Below, in pieces: positions 57,201 to 64,000 of a DNA stretch of 64,000 nucleotides. The stretch is from the NCBI RefSeq assembly GCF_051175315.1, contig NZ_CP195100.1, positions 1,426,001 through 1,490,000 on the forward strand, given 5' to 3'. Under the pieces are notes generated by a model. The model had not been told where the DNA came from and did no database searches. It saw only the letters and a list, made by a program, of their open reading frames with translations. How positions within the stretch are numbered: position 1 is the stretch's first letter; each line of letters opens with the position of its first letter. This DNA comes from Tundrisphaera sp051175315 (GTDB taxonomy: Bacteria > Planctomycetota > Planctomycetia > Isosphaerales > Isosphaeraceae). The position numbers were made by a program, and so were the translations under genes.

Positions 57201-58712
57201 TGGGACCTGGCCGGCCGCTCCCTGATCGGCAGCCTGGTCGCGACCCGGCGCTCGGCCGATGCCTTCGACTGGATCGCCTACACCCCCGACGGGCTGTACG
57301 ACGGCTCCCAGCCCGGCGAGGCCCTGGTCAAGTGGCGGGTCGGCGGGCGGGTCGTCACGCTTGAACAGGCGATGGACACCCACTACGCGTTCGGCCTGGC
57401 CGAGACGTTCGCGCAGGCCGAACGCCCCGCCCCGAAGCAAGCCTTGCAGGAGTCCCCGAGGCTCAAGTTCGTGGACCCGCCCGCCGGCCGCGATCCCCGG
57501 GCCCGCGAGGTCGAACTGACGCTCTGGACCGGCGACCGCGACCTCGCGGACCTCCGGCTCTACCAGAACGGCGTCCCGGTCCGTGCGCTCGGCGATTTCC
57601 GGGTCGACCCGGCCCGGCCCCACTTCGCCACGACCCGGGTCGCCCTGCGCGGGGGCGAGAACCGGTTCTATGCCCTGGCCAGCAAGCCCGGGGCGACCGA
57701 CGGCCGGTCGGACGACCTGGCCGTCTCCTACGACGGGGCCGAGCCGGCCGGGCGGCTCCACACGCTCGCCCTGGGCATCAGCGCCTATCGGAGTCGTGCC
57801 CTGAAGTATGCCCACCTGGACGCCCGGCGGATGGCCTCGTTCCTCCACGAGCGCGGCGTCTCGGCCAAGGGGGAGCCCGGCGAGTTGATCGTCCTGACCG
57901 ACGACCAGGTGACCGAGGCCCGGGTCCGCGACGCGTTCCTCCGGCTCTCCGAAGCCGTCAAGGGCCACCCCGAGGACACGGTGGTGATGTTCCTGGCCGG
58001 GCACACCGACACGGACGACCGACTCGACCAGTTCTGCCTGCTCCTGCCCGAGTACCCGTTCGGGGATCCCCCGGCGACGGGCGTGCCGATCGAGGTCGCG
58101 CTCCGGGGCAACGTCCGGGGCGAGGCGGCCGGAGGGACCGGGACCACGCGGGTCGGCGACCCCAACGTCCTGGCGTTCTCCGCCATCTACGCCCGATTGG
58201 CCCGGCTCGAATCGCTGCAACGCCTGGTGATCGTCGACGCCTGCCAGGCCGGCGCGATCCTCAACGACCCGATGGTCCGGAAGATCCAGCGCCTGGCCGA
58301 GACCGGCTCGCGGAAGACGCGCAACTCCTACCTGCTGGCCGCCCGCCGCGGCGAGCCCGCCACCGAGGCCGATGCGCTCCAGCACGGGCTCCTCACCTAC
58401 GTCCTGCTCAAGGGGATGGGGGCGGACGGGCTGCGGACGATCCCCCCCGAACTCGGGGGCTACCCGGGACCGGCCTCCGCCGACCTCGACCGCGACGGCG
58501 TGGTCTCGACCTCGGAGCTGGCCCGGTACACCGACGAGACCCTCCCCCGGCTCACCCAGGTCTTCCCCCAGATGGTCCTCCGCGCGGGCGGCGCATCCGC
58601 CCCGACGGGAGGACTGGCCCCAACGGCCGAGCAGGAGAAGGCGTTGCGGCTCCAGTCGGCCGAGGCCGCCTTCCCGCTCATCTCCATCGAAGGGACTCCG
58701 GCCCGCCCCTGA
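54297..58712 (+). CDS. Exported double-caspase protein with WD40 propellers
   Basis: 1471 residues; signal peptide MRRAKLALFGTVLGLLSGAA, cleavage near PAAA. Three parts follow. (1) A caspase-like (C14) domain at about 30-280, starting VWGIVVGVDRYED; the His position reads YFAGQAA (Q130) and the Cys position LDTSPGG (S186), so it should be inactive. (2) About 14-15 WD40 blades (300-990), enough for two propellers, for example SAGQDSTVRVWGL, TASDDGTARVWPL and SGGDDTAVRVWDL. (3) A linker beginning WIAYTPDGLYDGSQ, a beta domain, then a second caspase domain (about 1155-1440) with HTLALGISAYRSRALKYAHL, FLAGHTDT (H1236) and IVDACQAGAI (C1316), which keeps the catalytic pair. It follows the kinase-FGE gene by 88 bases on the same strand. 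Role unknown; a proteolytic effector or processing module is plausible. Confidence 0.9.
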   Translation: MRRAKLALFGTVLGLLSGAARPAAADDPPGKPQVWGIVVGVDRYEDRLIPGCSTAVADSRAVADWIAGTAGWQRDHVLHLEDRGERAHGAPAQASPPLRPTRANLDWALTGWLAQRARPGDVAVIYFAGQAAVRPPLPGSPAGRGYLLPIDAAAANLDRTGWPLEDALDASGVAARARVVIWLDTSPGGRGKRGIDRPAGSPSASAWLNALARWPGVTAWMAGDAGRPSEETVPGPFVAALAKGLGGPSRAHNLVGCLRSLREDATLAGQGFLAAGGIDPALTLWPDGIRPVEAAVPELIVQNGHGDRVSSLIVTADGGHLISAGQDSTVRVWGLADRSLLRILTDPMNGVTALAMNPDGTALIAGDGMGRILGWDMTRDRPRSTFGPPEHADGIAALAFLPDGRRFVSLDRGGRSILWEIADGRIGKVRDFEPTPLGRIASADRPAPGAAAIVSAGEGGVVLAHAADGTLLRRFDPIRAHVTALGVSADGRKVAAGDDEGRVRVLDATTGAIEFDRPGRGPVSLVRFSPSGRLLVADAGSLSLVEPRDGGAVAVLRDANDIPAPGEIERAEFSSDGRWLAACTGVDGRVLAWHLPASGKAEPVAIEAGPSPGIAPAFGPDGRTLVVGDADGGIRSWTLDATPGRLRAEGLPPIRSARGKVASLRVSPDDGSILAITRDDIALVWDLKDRKGARPVPGSWVAGAFLPGGRALALAAHPDRGGDVVVFDRGEGKPRPIRFERPPGPDGNPSTAAFGSVAASRSGRWIAAATHDIQLPMACVWEAATGRLVHWTRIHDGGLTDVDFSGDEAYLLTASDDGTARVWPLADPAVELRQAAVVLQNPREDDPGITSARFSPKDPHRVVVGTRGGQVQLWDWAMERGLGRGTLAFEDRVEGSANAVAFSADGGWIVAAGERGKTIRFWTLPDGGAPRAVPFRPLPHHTEQVGALAPWSDGSRIVSGGDDTAVRVWDLAGRSLIGSLVATRRSADAFDWIAYTPDGLYDGSQPGEALVKWRVGGRVVTLEQAMDTHYAFGLAETFAQAERPAPKQALQESPRLKFVDPPAGRDPRAREVELTLWTGDRDLADLRLYQNGVPVRALGDFRVDPARPHFATTRVALRGGENRFYALASKPGATDGRSDDLAVSYDGAEPAGRLHTLALGISAYRSRALKYAHLDARRMASFLHERGVSAKGEPGELIVLTDDQVTEARVRDAFLRLSEAVKGHPEDTVVMFLAGHTDTDDRLDQFCLLLPEYPFGDPPATGVPIEVALRGNVRGEAAGGTGTTRVGDPNVLAFSAIYARLARLESLQRLVIVDACQAGAILNDPMVRKIQRLAETGSRKTRNSYLLAARRGEPATEADALQHGLLTYVLLKGMGADGLRTIPPELGGYPGPASADLDRDGVVSTSELARYTDETLPRLTQVFPQMVLRAGGASAPTGGLAPTAEQEKALRLQSAEAAFPLISIEGTPARP

Positions 58713-58749
58713 TCGCCGAGCGGACCGATCCCACCCTCTCGAGGCGCCG

Positions 58750-58983
58750 ATGAGTCCCGAAAGCCCGGACGACGAGCCCGGATCCGCGTGCCCCACCCCT
58801 GCCGATCCCGCCGCGCGTCCGGATCGGTCCACGCCGCCCATCTGGGAGTGGGACGGGGGATGCGCCCCCGCCGACCAGGAATTGCGCGATGCGATCGGGC
58901 GGGCGAAGGAGGAGTGGGCGGCGAAGCAGGCCGGGGGGTCGTCGGGCGATCCCGATGCCGGCCTTCGGGATCCGGCGGGATGA
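58750..58983 (+). CDS. Small hypothetical protein after caspase gene
   Basis: 77 residues, in the same direction 37 bases after the caspase-WD40 stop codon. It is hydrophilic: MSPESPDDEPGSACPTPADP, then PIWEWDGGCAPADQELRDAI and RAKEEWAAKQAGG. No signal peptide or known domain. Codon use fits the genome, but without homologues it could be noise. Confidence 0.4.
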   Translation: MSPESPDDEPGSACPTPADPAARPDRSTPPIWEWDGGCAPADQELRDAIGRAKEEWAAKQAGGSSGDPDAGLRDPAG

Positions 58984-59117
58984 CGGGCACGCCGGCTGCG
59001 AGTGGAATAAGATGAGCCTGGCTCGCGAATGACTGAGAGGACGATCCGTTCCGGCGACTTCGACCCGGGGATCGATCCGGCGAGCCCAACCCAACCCCGA
59101 CCGACTGAGAGCGTCCC

Positions 59118-59597
59118 ATGATCCGACCTGGCCTCTGGCGTCGCGAGTTCTCGGTCCCGCTTCAGACCCTCCAGGGGGAGCTGAACCGCCTGATCGAAGG
59201 CTACTGGCAGTCGCAGGGCGGCCCGGCGAGCCCGGAGGCGGGCGTCGAACCCGACCCGTCGTCCGCCTGGACGCCCGCCATCGACCTCGTCGAGACGCCG
59301 ACCGAGGTGATCCTGGTGGCCGACCTCCCGGGGGTCGACCCCACCTCGATCGACCTATCCCTGACCGGGAGCGTCCTGAGCCTGCGCGGCGAGAAGGCGG
59401 CCTTCGACGTCGCCGACCCTCAGGACCGGACCCGCGAACGCCCGTCCGGCCCGTTCCATCGGCAAATCGTCCTGACCGATGAGGTCGAATTCGACCTCGT
59501 CCAGGCGGAGTCCAAGAACGGGGTCCTGACCGTGCGGCTGCCCAGGCGGGTGGCGGCCAAGCCCCGCTCGATCCCGATCCAGACCGCCGCCAAATGA
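59118..59597 (+). CDS. Hsp20/alpha-crystallin family small heat-shock protein
   Basis: 159 residues. A short variable N-terminus (WRREFSVPLQTLQGELNRLI) precedes the alpha-crystallin domain: AWTPAIDLVETPTEVILVAD, LPGVDPTSIDLSLTGSVLSL, RGEK, FHRQIVLTDEVEFDLVQAES, and the final strand KNGVLTVRLPRR. A C-terminal IPI extension (RSIPIQTAAK) is present; this hydrophobic motif normally bridges subunits in the oligomer. It is an ATP-independent holdase for unfolding proteins. No CIRCE or ROSE element was recognised upstream. Confidence 0.93.
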   Translation: MIRPGLWRREFSVPLQTLQGELNRLIEGYWQSQGGPASPEAGVEPDPSSAWTPAIDLVETPTEVILVADLPGVDPTSIDLSLTGSVLSLRGEKAAFDVADPQDRTRERPSGPFHRQIVLTDEVEFDLVQAESKNGVLTVRLPRRVAAKPRSIPIQTAAK

Positions 59598-59665
59598 CGG
59601 GGCGGGGCGGGCCGGATCGCCGCCGGAACGGCCCGCCCCCTCGCATCGGATTTGCCGAACCGACG

Positions 59666-59694
59666 TTGCACCCGGGCTCGTCCCATGTGATAAG
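59666..59694 (+). promoter_or_regulatory. Candidate promoter for small membrane protein gene
   Basis: TTGCAC (59666-59671), 17-base spacer, GATAAG (59689-59694), with an extended TG before the -10 box, about 45 bases before ATG 59739. Confidence 0.45.
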
Positions 59695-59738
59695 CTGGGA
59701 AGTATCGACGGAATCGAGGCCGACCGGAGCGTCCGTTC

Positions 59739-59924
59739 ATGGAAAGCGAGAAGATCCTCTGCTACATCTCGATGGGCGTCGCGGCCCTGGTGGCCGTCGT
59801 CTTCCTGATGGACGCCATCATCGGGCTGCTGGGCGGCCAGAGCCTGGTCCTGGACATCATGTTCATCCTGGGCGCCGCGTTCGTGCTCTGGCAGGGGTTC
59901 GAGACCAGCCGCGAACTGCGTTGA
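59739..59924 (+). CDS. Tiny two-helix membrane protein
   Basis: 61 residues: MESEKILCYISMGVAALVAV starts a first hydrophobic helix, GGQSLVLDIMFILGAAFVLW a second, ending QGFETSRELR. Third positions are G/C-rich and a promoter-like sequence lies upstream. Function unknown. It ends two bases before the convergent CobA-HemD stop codon, with no room for a separate terminator. Confidence 0.62.
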   Translation: MESEKILCYISMGVAALVAVVFLMDAIIGLLGGQSLVLDIMFILGAAFVLWQGFETSRELR

Positions 59925-59926
59925 GA

Positions 59927-61480
59927 TCAGGACGGGGCTGAGCGGCGGGCCGCCTCGGCGGCCACGATCGCGCCCACGACGCCTTCCCAGGTCGCGTCGG
60001 CGGCCTCCGCAGCGACCGGCCATCCCAGCCGGGCGATCGTCGCGGAGGTGATCGGGCTCAGGCTGGCCAGGGCGACGTCTCGCCCGATCCTGGCCCGCGC
60101 GCCCTCCGGCAGCAGGGCATGGAGCCGTTCGGCGATGGCCGAGCTGGTCAGTGTGATCCAGTCGACCGCCCCCTCGGCGATCCGATCCGCCAGGCCGGCG
60201 GGCAGGGCCTCGACGTCGGCATTGCGGTAGACGGCCACCTGCTCGACCCGGGCCAGCCCTTCCAGCTCGTCGCGGAGGATAGTCCGCCCCCGGTCGGCGC
60301 GGGCGAGCAGCACGCTCTGGCCCGCGACCCGCGGGGCGAGGGCCTCGGCCAGCGCCTCGGATCGGAATGTGGACGGCACCACGTCGGCGCGGAGCCGGAG
60401 GGCGCGGAGCGCCTCGGCCGTCGTCGGGCCGATGGCGGCGAACCGCATGTGCCCCACCGCGCGGAGGTCGCGGCCGGTCGCGTCGAGCCGGTCGAAGAAG
60501 TGCCGGACCCCGTTGGCCGAGGTGAAGACCAGCCAGTCGAAGGCCGGGAGCCGGTCGATCGCGTCGTCCAGCGGGCCCGGGTCGTCGATCGGCAGGATCC
60601 GGACGGTCGGGGACCGGATCACCTCGGCCCCCAGCGTCTCTAGCGCGGCCGCCGAGCGGTCGGCCTCCTCGACCGGCCGGGTGATCACGATCCGCCGGCC
60701 GAACAGAGGCAGCGACTCGAACCAGTCCAGCGCCGGCCGCCGGGCGACGACCTCGCCGACGATCATCAGGGCGGGCGGGCCGATCCCCGCCCGCTCGGCC
60801 TTTTCCGGGAGGTCGGCCAGGGTCGCGACCACCGTCCTTTGCCGGGGGAGCGTCGCCGACTCGACGATGGCCGCCGGGGTGGTGGCCGGCTTCCCCTCGC
60901 GGATCAGGGTCCGGCACAGGGCCGCCAGCCGGGTCACGCCCATGTAGACGACCAAGGTGCCGGGGAACCGGGCCAGGGCCGACCAGTCGAGCCGGTTGCG
61001 GTTCGGGCCGTCGCCGGTCGCCTCGGGGTCGCCGTGCCCGGTCACGAAGGCGACCGCCGACGCGGCGTCCCGGTGGGTGATCGGGATGCCGGAGTAGGCC
61101 GAGGCCCCGACCGCCGCCGTCACGCCCGGGATGATCCGGAACGGGATGCCCAGGCTCGCCAGGTGCTCGGCCTCCTCGGCCCCCCGGCCGAAGACGTAGG
61201 GGTCGCCCCCCTTGAGCCGGACCACCGACCGGCCGAGCCGGGCGTGCTCGGACAGCACCTCATTGATGGCGGATTGGGACAGGGTGGCATGGCCGATCGT
61301 CTTGCCGGCGGCGATCAGGAGGGCGCCCGGCGGGGCGAGGTCGAGCAGGAGGGGGCTGGCCAGGAAGTCGTAGACGACCACGTCCGCCCGCGCCAGGGCG
61401 TCGCGGCCGGCCCGGGTGAGCAGGCCCGGATCGCCGGGCCCGGCTCCGACCAGATAGACCATCCCCGATGGCTCGCCCAT
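59927..61480 (-). CDS. Fused uroporphyrinogen-III methyltransferase and uroporphyrinogen-III synthase
   Basis: 517 residues, a CobA-HemD fusion. The first ~245 residues are the SAM-dependent methyltransferase: MVYLVGAGPGDPGLLTRAGR, ADVVVYDFLASP, VRLKGGDPYVFGRGAEEAEH, PGVTAAVGASAYSGIPITHR. A linker joins the HemD part (about 260-517): RRIVITRPVEEADRSAAALE, WLVFTSANGVRHFF, ITLTSSAIAERLHALL and SLSPITSATIARLG. The first half makes precorrin-2 for sirohaem/cobalamin, the second cyclises hydroxymethylbilane for haem. The fusion is known in several phyla. ATG 61480 is used; a second in-frame Met at residue 7 is possible. Confidence 0.92.
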   Translation of the reverse strand: MGEPSGMVYLVGAGPGDPGLLTRAGRDALARADVVVYDFLASPLLLDLAPPGALLIAAGKTIGHATLSQSAINEVLSEHARLGRSVVRLKGGDPYVFGRGAEEAEHLASLGIPFRIIPGVTAAVGASAYSGIPITHRDAASAVAFVTGHGDPEATGDGPNRNRLDWSALARFPGTLVVYMGVTRLAALCRTLIREGKPATTPAAIVESATLPRQRTVVATLADLPEKAERAGIGPPALMIVGEVVARRPALDWFESLPLFGRRIVITRPVEEADRSAAALETLGAEVIRSPTVRILPIDDPGPLDDAIDRLPAFDWLVFTSANGVRHFFDRLDATGRDLRAVGHMRFAAIGPTTAEALRALRLRADVVPSTFRSEALAEALAPRVAGQSVLLARADRGRTILRDELEGLARVEQVAVYRNADVEALPAGLADRIAEGAVDWITLTSSAIAERLHALLPEGARARIGRDVALASLSPITSATIARLGWPVAAEAADATWEGVVGAIVAAEAARRSAPS

Positions 61481-61500
61481 CCTCGAATCGACCTTCCCGA

Positions 61501-62535
61501 TCAGGAGATGACCGCCGGCGTCCCCGCCTTCTTGTTGGTGCCCATCAGCAGGATCCCGACCTCATACAGGGCGATCATCGGGATGGCCAGGGCCAGCTGG
61601 CTGATCCAGTCCGGCCCCGGGGTGAGGATCGCCGCCAGGGCCACGATCACCACGATGGCGATCTTCCGCTTCGCCCGGAAGTCGTCGGCCGACAGGATCC
61701 CGATCCGTTCCACGAACAGCATCACCAGCGGGGTCTGGAACGCCAGGCCGAAGACCAGCGGCAGGATCGTCGCGAAGCTCATCCAGTCCGTCAGCCGGAT
61801 CGTCGGCTCGATCTTGAGCCAGACGTTGAACTGGAGCAGGAAGCTCAGCGTCATCGGCAGGACGCCGAAGAAGCAGAGGAACACCCCGGCGAGGAATAGC
61901 CCCAGCGAGAACGGGAGGAACTTGACCACGTAATGCCGCTCGTGGCGGTACAGCCCCGCCCCCACGAAGGCCCACGCCTGGTAGAACACCCAGGGGGACG
62001 TGATCACCAGCCCGGCGACCATGCTGATCATCAGGTAGATGGTGACCGTCTCCAGCGGGTGGAGCGAGACCAGCGCGTTGCGGTGGAGCCGCCCTTGGTC
62101 GCCGAGGATCTGGGCCCCCAACTCGGAGCTGAGCGGCAGTTCCACGAGCTTGCCCTTGACCGCCTCCGGCTGGGGCAGGTAGGGCTTCAGCCCGGGGGCG
62201 ATCTTGAGGAACTCGGAGACCATCACGTCGCCGGGGATCTTGGTCAGGACCGGGGCGCTGAAGCTGTTCTCCGCCCGGGCCTTCTCGGCGTCCCGCTCGG
62301 CCTGCTCGGAGTAGAACTCCTCCAGCGTCCGCTGCGCCGGGAGGGACATCGTCTCCATGATCCACAGGCCGATGCTCTGGCCGAAGTAGGGCAGGGGGAT
62401 GAAGGTGATGATCATCCCGACGAACAGCCCGATCAGCCCGAGGACCAGGCGGATCCGCAGCTCCTCGATATGGTCGCCGAAGCTCATCGAGACCATCGTC
62501 TGTTCTTCGGCGAACAGGTCTTTATCGGTGGGCAT
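61501..62535 (-). CDS. tatC: Sec-independent protein translocase subunit TatC
   Basis: 344 residues, longer than the usual ~250. TatC recognises the twin-arginine signal and forms the export channel core with TatA/B. Visible: FGDHIEELRIRLVLGLIGLF (first helix), HPLETVTIYLMISMVAGLVI, WVFYQAWAFVGAGLYRHERH, FGVLPMTLSFLLQFN and further helices. The first periplasmic loop (about residues 50-158, containing EEFYSEQAERDAEKARAENS) is some 70-80 residues longer than in E. coli. A downstream loop ends AILTPGPDWISQLALAIPMI, which includes the conserved final helices. tatA/B are not here. The gene is divergent from csrA. Confidence 0.95.
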   Translation of the reverse strand: MPTDKDLFAEEQTMVSMSFGDHIEELRIRLVLGLIGLFVGMIITFIPLPYFGQSIGLWIMETMSLPAQRTLEEFYSEQAERDAEKARAENSFSAPVLTKIPGDVMVSEFLKIAPGLKPYLPQPEAVKGKLVELPLSSELGAQILGDQGRLHRNALVSLHPLETVTIYLMISMVAGLVITSPWVFYQAWAFVGAGLYRHERHYVVKFLPFSLGLFLAGVFLCFFGVLPMTLSFLLQFNVWLKIEPTIRLTDWMSFATILPLVFGLAFQTPLVMLFVERIGILSADDFRAKRKIAIVVIVALAAILTPGPDWISQLALAIPMIALYEVGILLMGTNKKAGTPAVIS

Positions 62536-62981
62536 CGTTCCGGACCACGCTCCCGGAGGAGCCTCGTAGAACAGGTGTTCCGACCCGGGGGCGTCCCTCT
62601 GCCCCGGGCCGCCCGAGGACGTCGGCCTCCCGATGGTAGCAGCCGGGGCGGTCCCTCCGCCACTGTGCCAAGGATTTCCCCCGAACGCCCCGCCCGCGCC
62701 GGCACCGATCCGTCCGCAGACACAGGGGTTACAAGTCGGGGGGATACCTGAGTTCCCATTTCGATGCGATGCGATGGGAATCGGGTAGTGAAGGTGCCAA
62801 TCGTCCAGTACCGCCCGGCGACCGATCTCCGCTTCGTTCCGAAAATCCCGGGAAATAATTCATGTCACAGGCCGAATCGCTGTCGTAATGGTGTTGGTAC
62901 GGAGCGTGCATCGACGAATGGCACGCAATGCGAAGCGATGCGAAGTCACACTCGGAAAACACAACCGGATGGGAGCGATCC
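62536..62981. other. Intergenic region between tatC and csrA
   Basis: About 450 bases between divergent genes. The csrA-proximal part (about 62760-62980) is AT-richer and should hold its promoter and leader; no clear -35/-10 pair or repeated motif was found. No gene. Confidence 0.55.
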
Positions 62982-63173
62982 ATGTTGGTCCTGAGCAGGA
63001 AGCTGGGCGAGAAGATTCTGATCGGTGACTCCATCGTCCTGACGATCGTCAAGGTCGACCGGAACCAGATCCGCCTCGGCATCGAGGCCCCGTCGGATGT
63101 GGCGATCTTCCGCGAAGAGATCGCCCCCCAGCGTGCGGCCGGCCCCAACTCGATGACCGTCGCCAGTTCCTGA
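62982..63173 (+). CDS. csrA: Carbon storage regulator CsrA
   Basis: 63 residues, typical length. CsrA dimers bind GGA motifs in mRNA leaders and block or alter translation. MLVLSRKLGEKILIGDSIVL, TIVKVDRNQIRLGIEAP and VAIFREEI are the characteristic beta strands; the R in RLGIEAP and the VAIFREEI edge form the RNA-binding surface. GGGAG 6 bases ahead of ATG 62982 gives the start. No FliW or flagellar gene is in the window. Confidence 0.95.
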   Translation: MLVLSRKLGEKILIGDSIVLTIVKVDRNQIRLGIEAPSDVAIFREEIAPQRAAGPNSMTVASS

Positions 63174-63216
63174 GGCCATCCTCGCCGGGGCCGCGCCCCG
63201 GCGTCGCGGCCCGAGA

Positions 63217-64000
63217 TCAGGTCGGCCAGGCGGCGTTCAGCGCCTGCCCGACCTTCCGGGCGACCTCTATGGGTTGCAGCCCGGCCAGCGAGCGGCAACG
63301 GGGCATCGGCTCGACCGTGACCGGGCCGTCGTAGCCCTCGTCCTTCAGGCGACGCAGGAACCCGGCGACGTCGACCGCGCCGTTCTCGCCGGGCAATCCC
63401 CGGTCGCCATCGATGATCCGGTCGCGATCCGGGCCGACATCGGCCGGGAGGTCCGCGACGTGGACCCAGGCCACCCGGCCGATCCCCCGGGCCAGCCCGG
63501 CCTCGACCGGCTCGTCGGCCGCGTACAGGTGGAAGGCGTCCAGCAGGATCCCCAGGTTCGACGCCTCGTCCCAGATCCCCTCCAGGGTCGGGTCGAGGTC
63601 GGCCAGTCGGGTGATGAACGGGATCCCGCGCCCGGTCGGGAAGGACCGGACGCCGACGACCTCCAGTCCGATCCGGATGCCGTGATCGTCCAGGATGCGG
63701 GCGATCTGGCCGAGCCGCCGGACATGCATCGCCGCCACCTCGGCGAGGTGGGCGGCCCGCCCCTCCTCCGTTTCGGGGCGCTGGGGCGTCTCGACCAGCA
63801 CCGCCGTCCCGGTCCGGAGCAGGCCGATCTCGGCCGCGGCGGCGGCATATCGGGGCAATTCCGCGAGGTCGCGGAGGAACGCCGGCTCGTCGCCCCGCCA
63901 GTCGACGGGCAGGTGCCAGGCGCCGGGGATCAGCCCGCGCTCCGCGATCCGATCGCGGATCGCCCGGGGGTCGGACCCGGCCTTCACGAGGTCGCCGACG
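63217..64000 (-). CDS. Sugar phosphate isomerase/epimerase (xylose isomerase-like), 5' end outside window
   Basis: At least 260 residues; the frame is open to the right edge, so the N-terminus is missing. TIM-barrel segments include IGLEVVGVRSFPTGRGIPFI, NLGILLDAFHLYAADEPVEA (with Asp and His of the metal site), VAWVHVADLPADVGPDRDRI and a C-terminal VTVEPMPRCRS. The family isomerises or epimerises sugars and polyols with a divalent metal; planctomycetes encode many. Substrate unknown. Convergent with csrA. Confidence 0.85.
   Translation of the reverse strand, partial: VGDLVKAGSDPRAIRDRIAERGLIPGAWHLPVDWRGDEPAFLRDLAELPRYAAAAAEIGLLRTGTAVLVETPQRPETEEGRAAHLAEVAAMHVRRLGQIARILDDHGIRIGLEVVGVRSFPTGRGIPFITRLADLDPTLEGIWDEASNLGILLDAFHLYAADEPVEAGLARGIGRVAWVHVADLPADVGPDRDRIIDGDRGLPGENGAVDVAGFLRRLKDEGYDGPVTVEPMPRCRSLAGLQPIEVARKVGQALNAAWPT

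Noticed and set aside
54096..58841. 1581-residue open frame on the minus strand opposite the caspase-WD40 gene
   Set aside because: Arg/Gly/Pro-rich shadow caused by high GC; no ribosome site or domain, while the plus strand encodes clear domains.

Overview
The window is very GC-rich and reads as a chromosomal piece of a planctomycete, most likely of the Isosphaeraceae type. This is inferred from family content, not from a marker gene. The clues are LEPR-XLL surface proteins, PEP-CTERM proteins, a PVC-type haem-binding dehydrogenase with a CxxCH motif, ECF sigma factors fused to extracytoplasmic domains, large Ser/Thr kinases, a caspase/WD40 giant, and TatC with a long periplasmic loop. No rRNA, CRISPR array, transposase, integrase or phage gene was found. 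One intact tRNA (Ser-TGA) is present.

Layout. 1-9.3 kb: a truncated Tat-type Gfo/Idh/MocA oxidoreductase, a CPBP-PDZ membrane protease, a DUF2784-like membrane protein, an ethylene-receptor-like hybrid c-di-GMP enzyme (2961-5471), a PadR/HAAS pair behind a good sigma-70 promoter, a YcxB-like protein and a GT39-type mannosyltransferase. 9.3-22.3 kb: a tRNA-Ser remnant, a 1504-residue beta-helix/Calx-beta LEPR-XLL protein, then two membrane-tethered sigma-factor fusions (one with a trypsin-like protease, one with helical repeats) on either side of a PEP-CTERM gene, a fossil histidine kinase and tRNA-Ser. 22.3-30.2 kb: a minus-strand run with a bifunctional nuclease, valS, two paralogous small membrane proteins, a Ser/Thr kinase and citramalate synthase. 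30.4-33 kb: a GH43 enzyme, a uracil-DNA glycosylase and a BlaI-type repressor.

33.8-44.8 kb: a second LEPR-XLL protein with near-identical 504-bp tandem repeats, an exopolysaccharide cassette (two nucleotide-sugar epimerases and a GT4 glycosyltransferase), two PEP-CTERM proteins and a TlpA-like thioredoxin. 44.9-51.6 kb: a protein of unknown function, a frameshifted CPCC zinc-ribbon gene, three copies of a palindromic repeat, the haem-binding dehydrogenase and bioF. 51.7-59 kb: a Ser/Thr kinase fused to an FGE-fold domain, then a 1471-residue exported protein with a dead caspase, about two WD40 propellers and an apparently active caspase. 59-64 kb: Hsp20, a tiny membrane protein, a CobA-HemD fusion, tatC, csrA and a truncated sugar isomerase.

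The most unusual content is (i) the hybrid protein that keeps all seven residues of the plant ETR1 ethylene pocket and is coupled to GAF, GGDEF, REC and HD-GYP modules; (ii) the kinase-FGE / double-caspase-WD40 pair, laid out like a signalling or conflict module; and (iii) the two membrane-anchored sigma factors that share a promoter-like element. Start codons were moved from the longest reading frame where a Shine-Dalgarno sequence, signal peptide or family alignment favoured another start; each such choice is noted.
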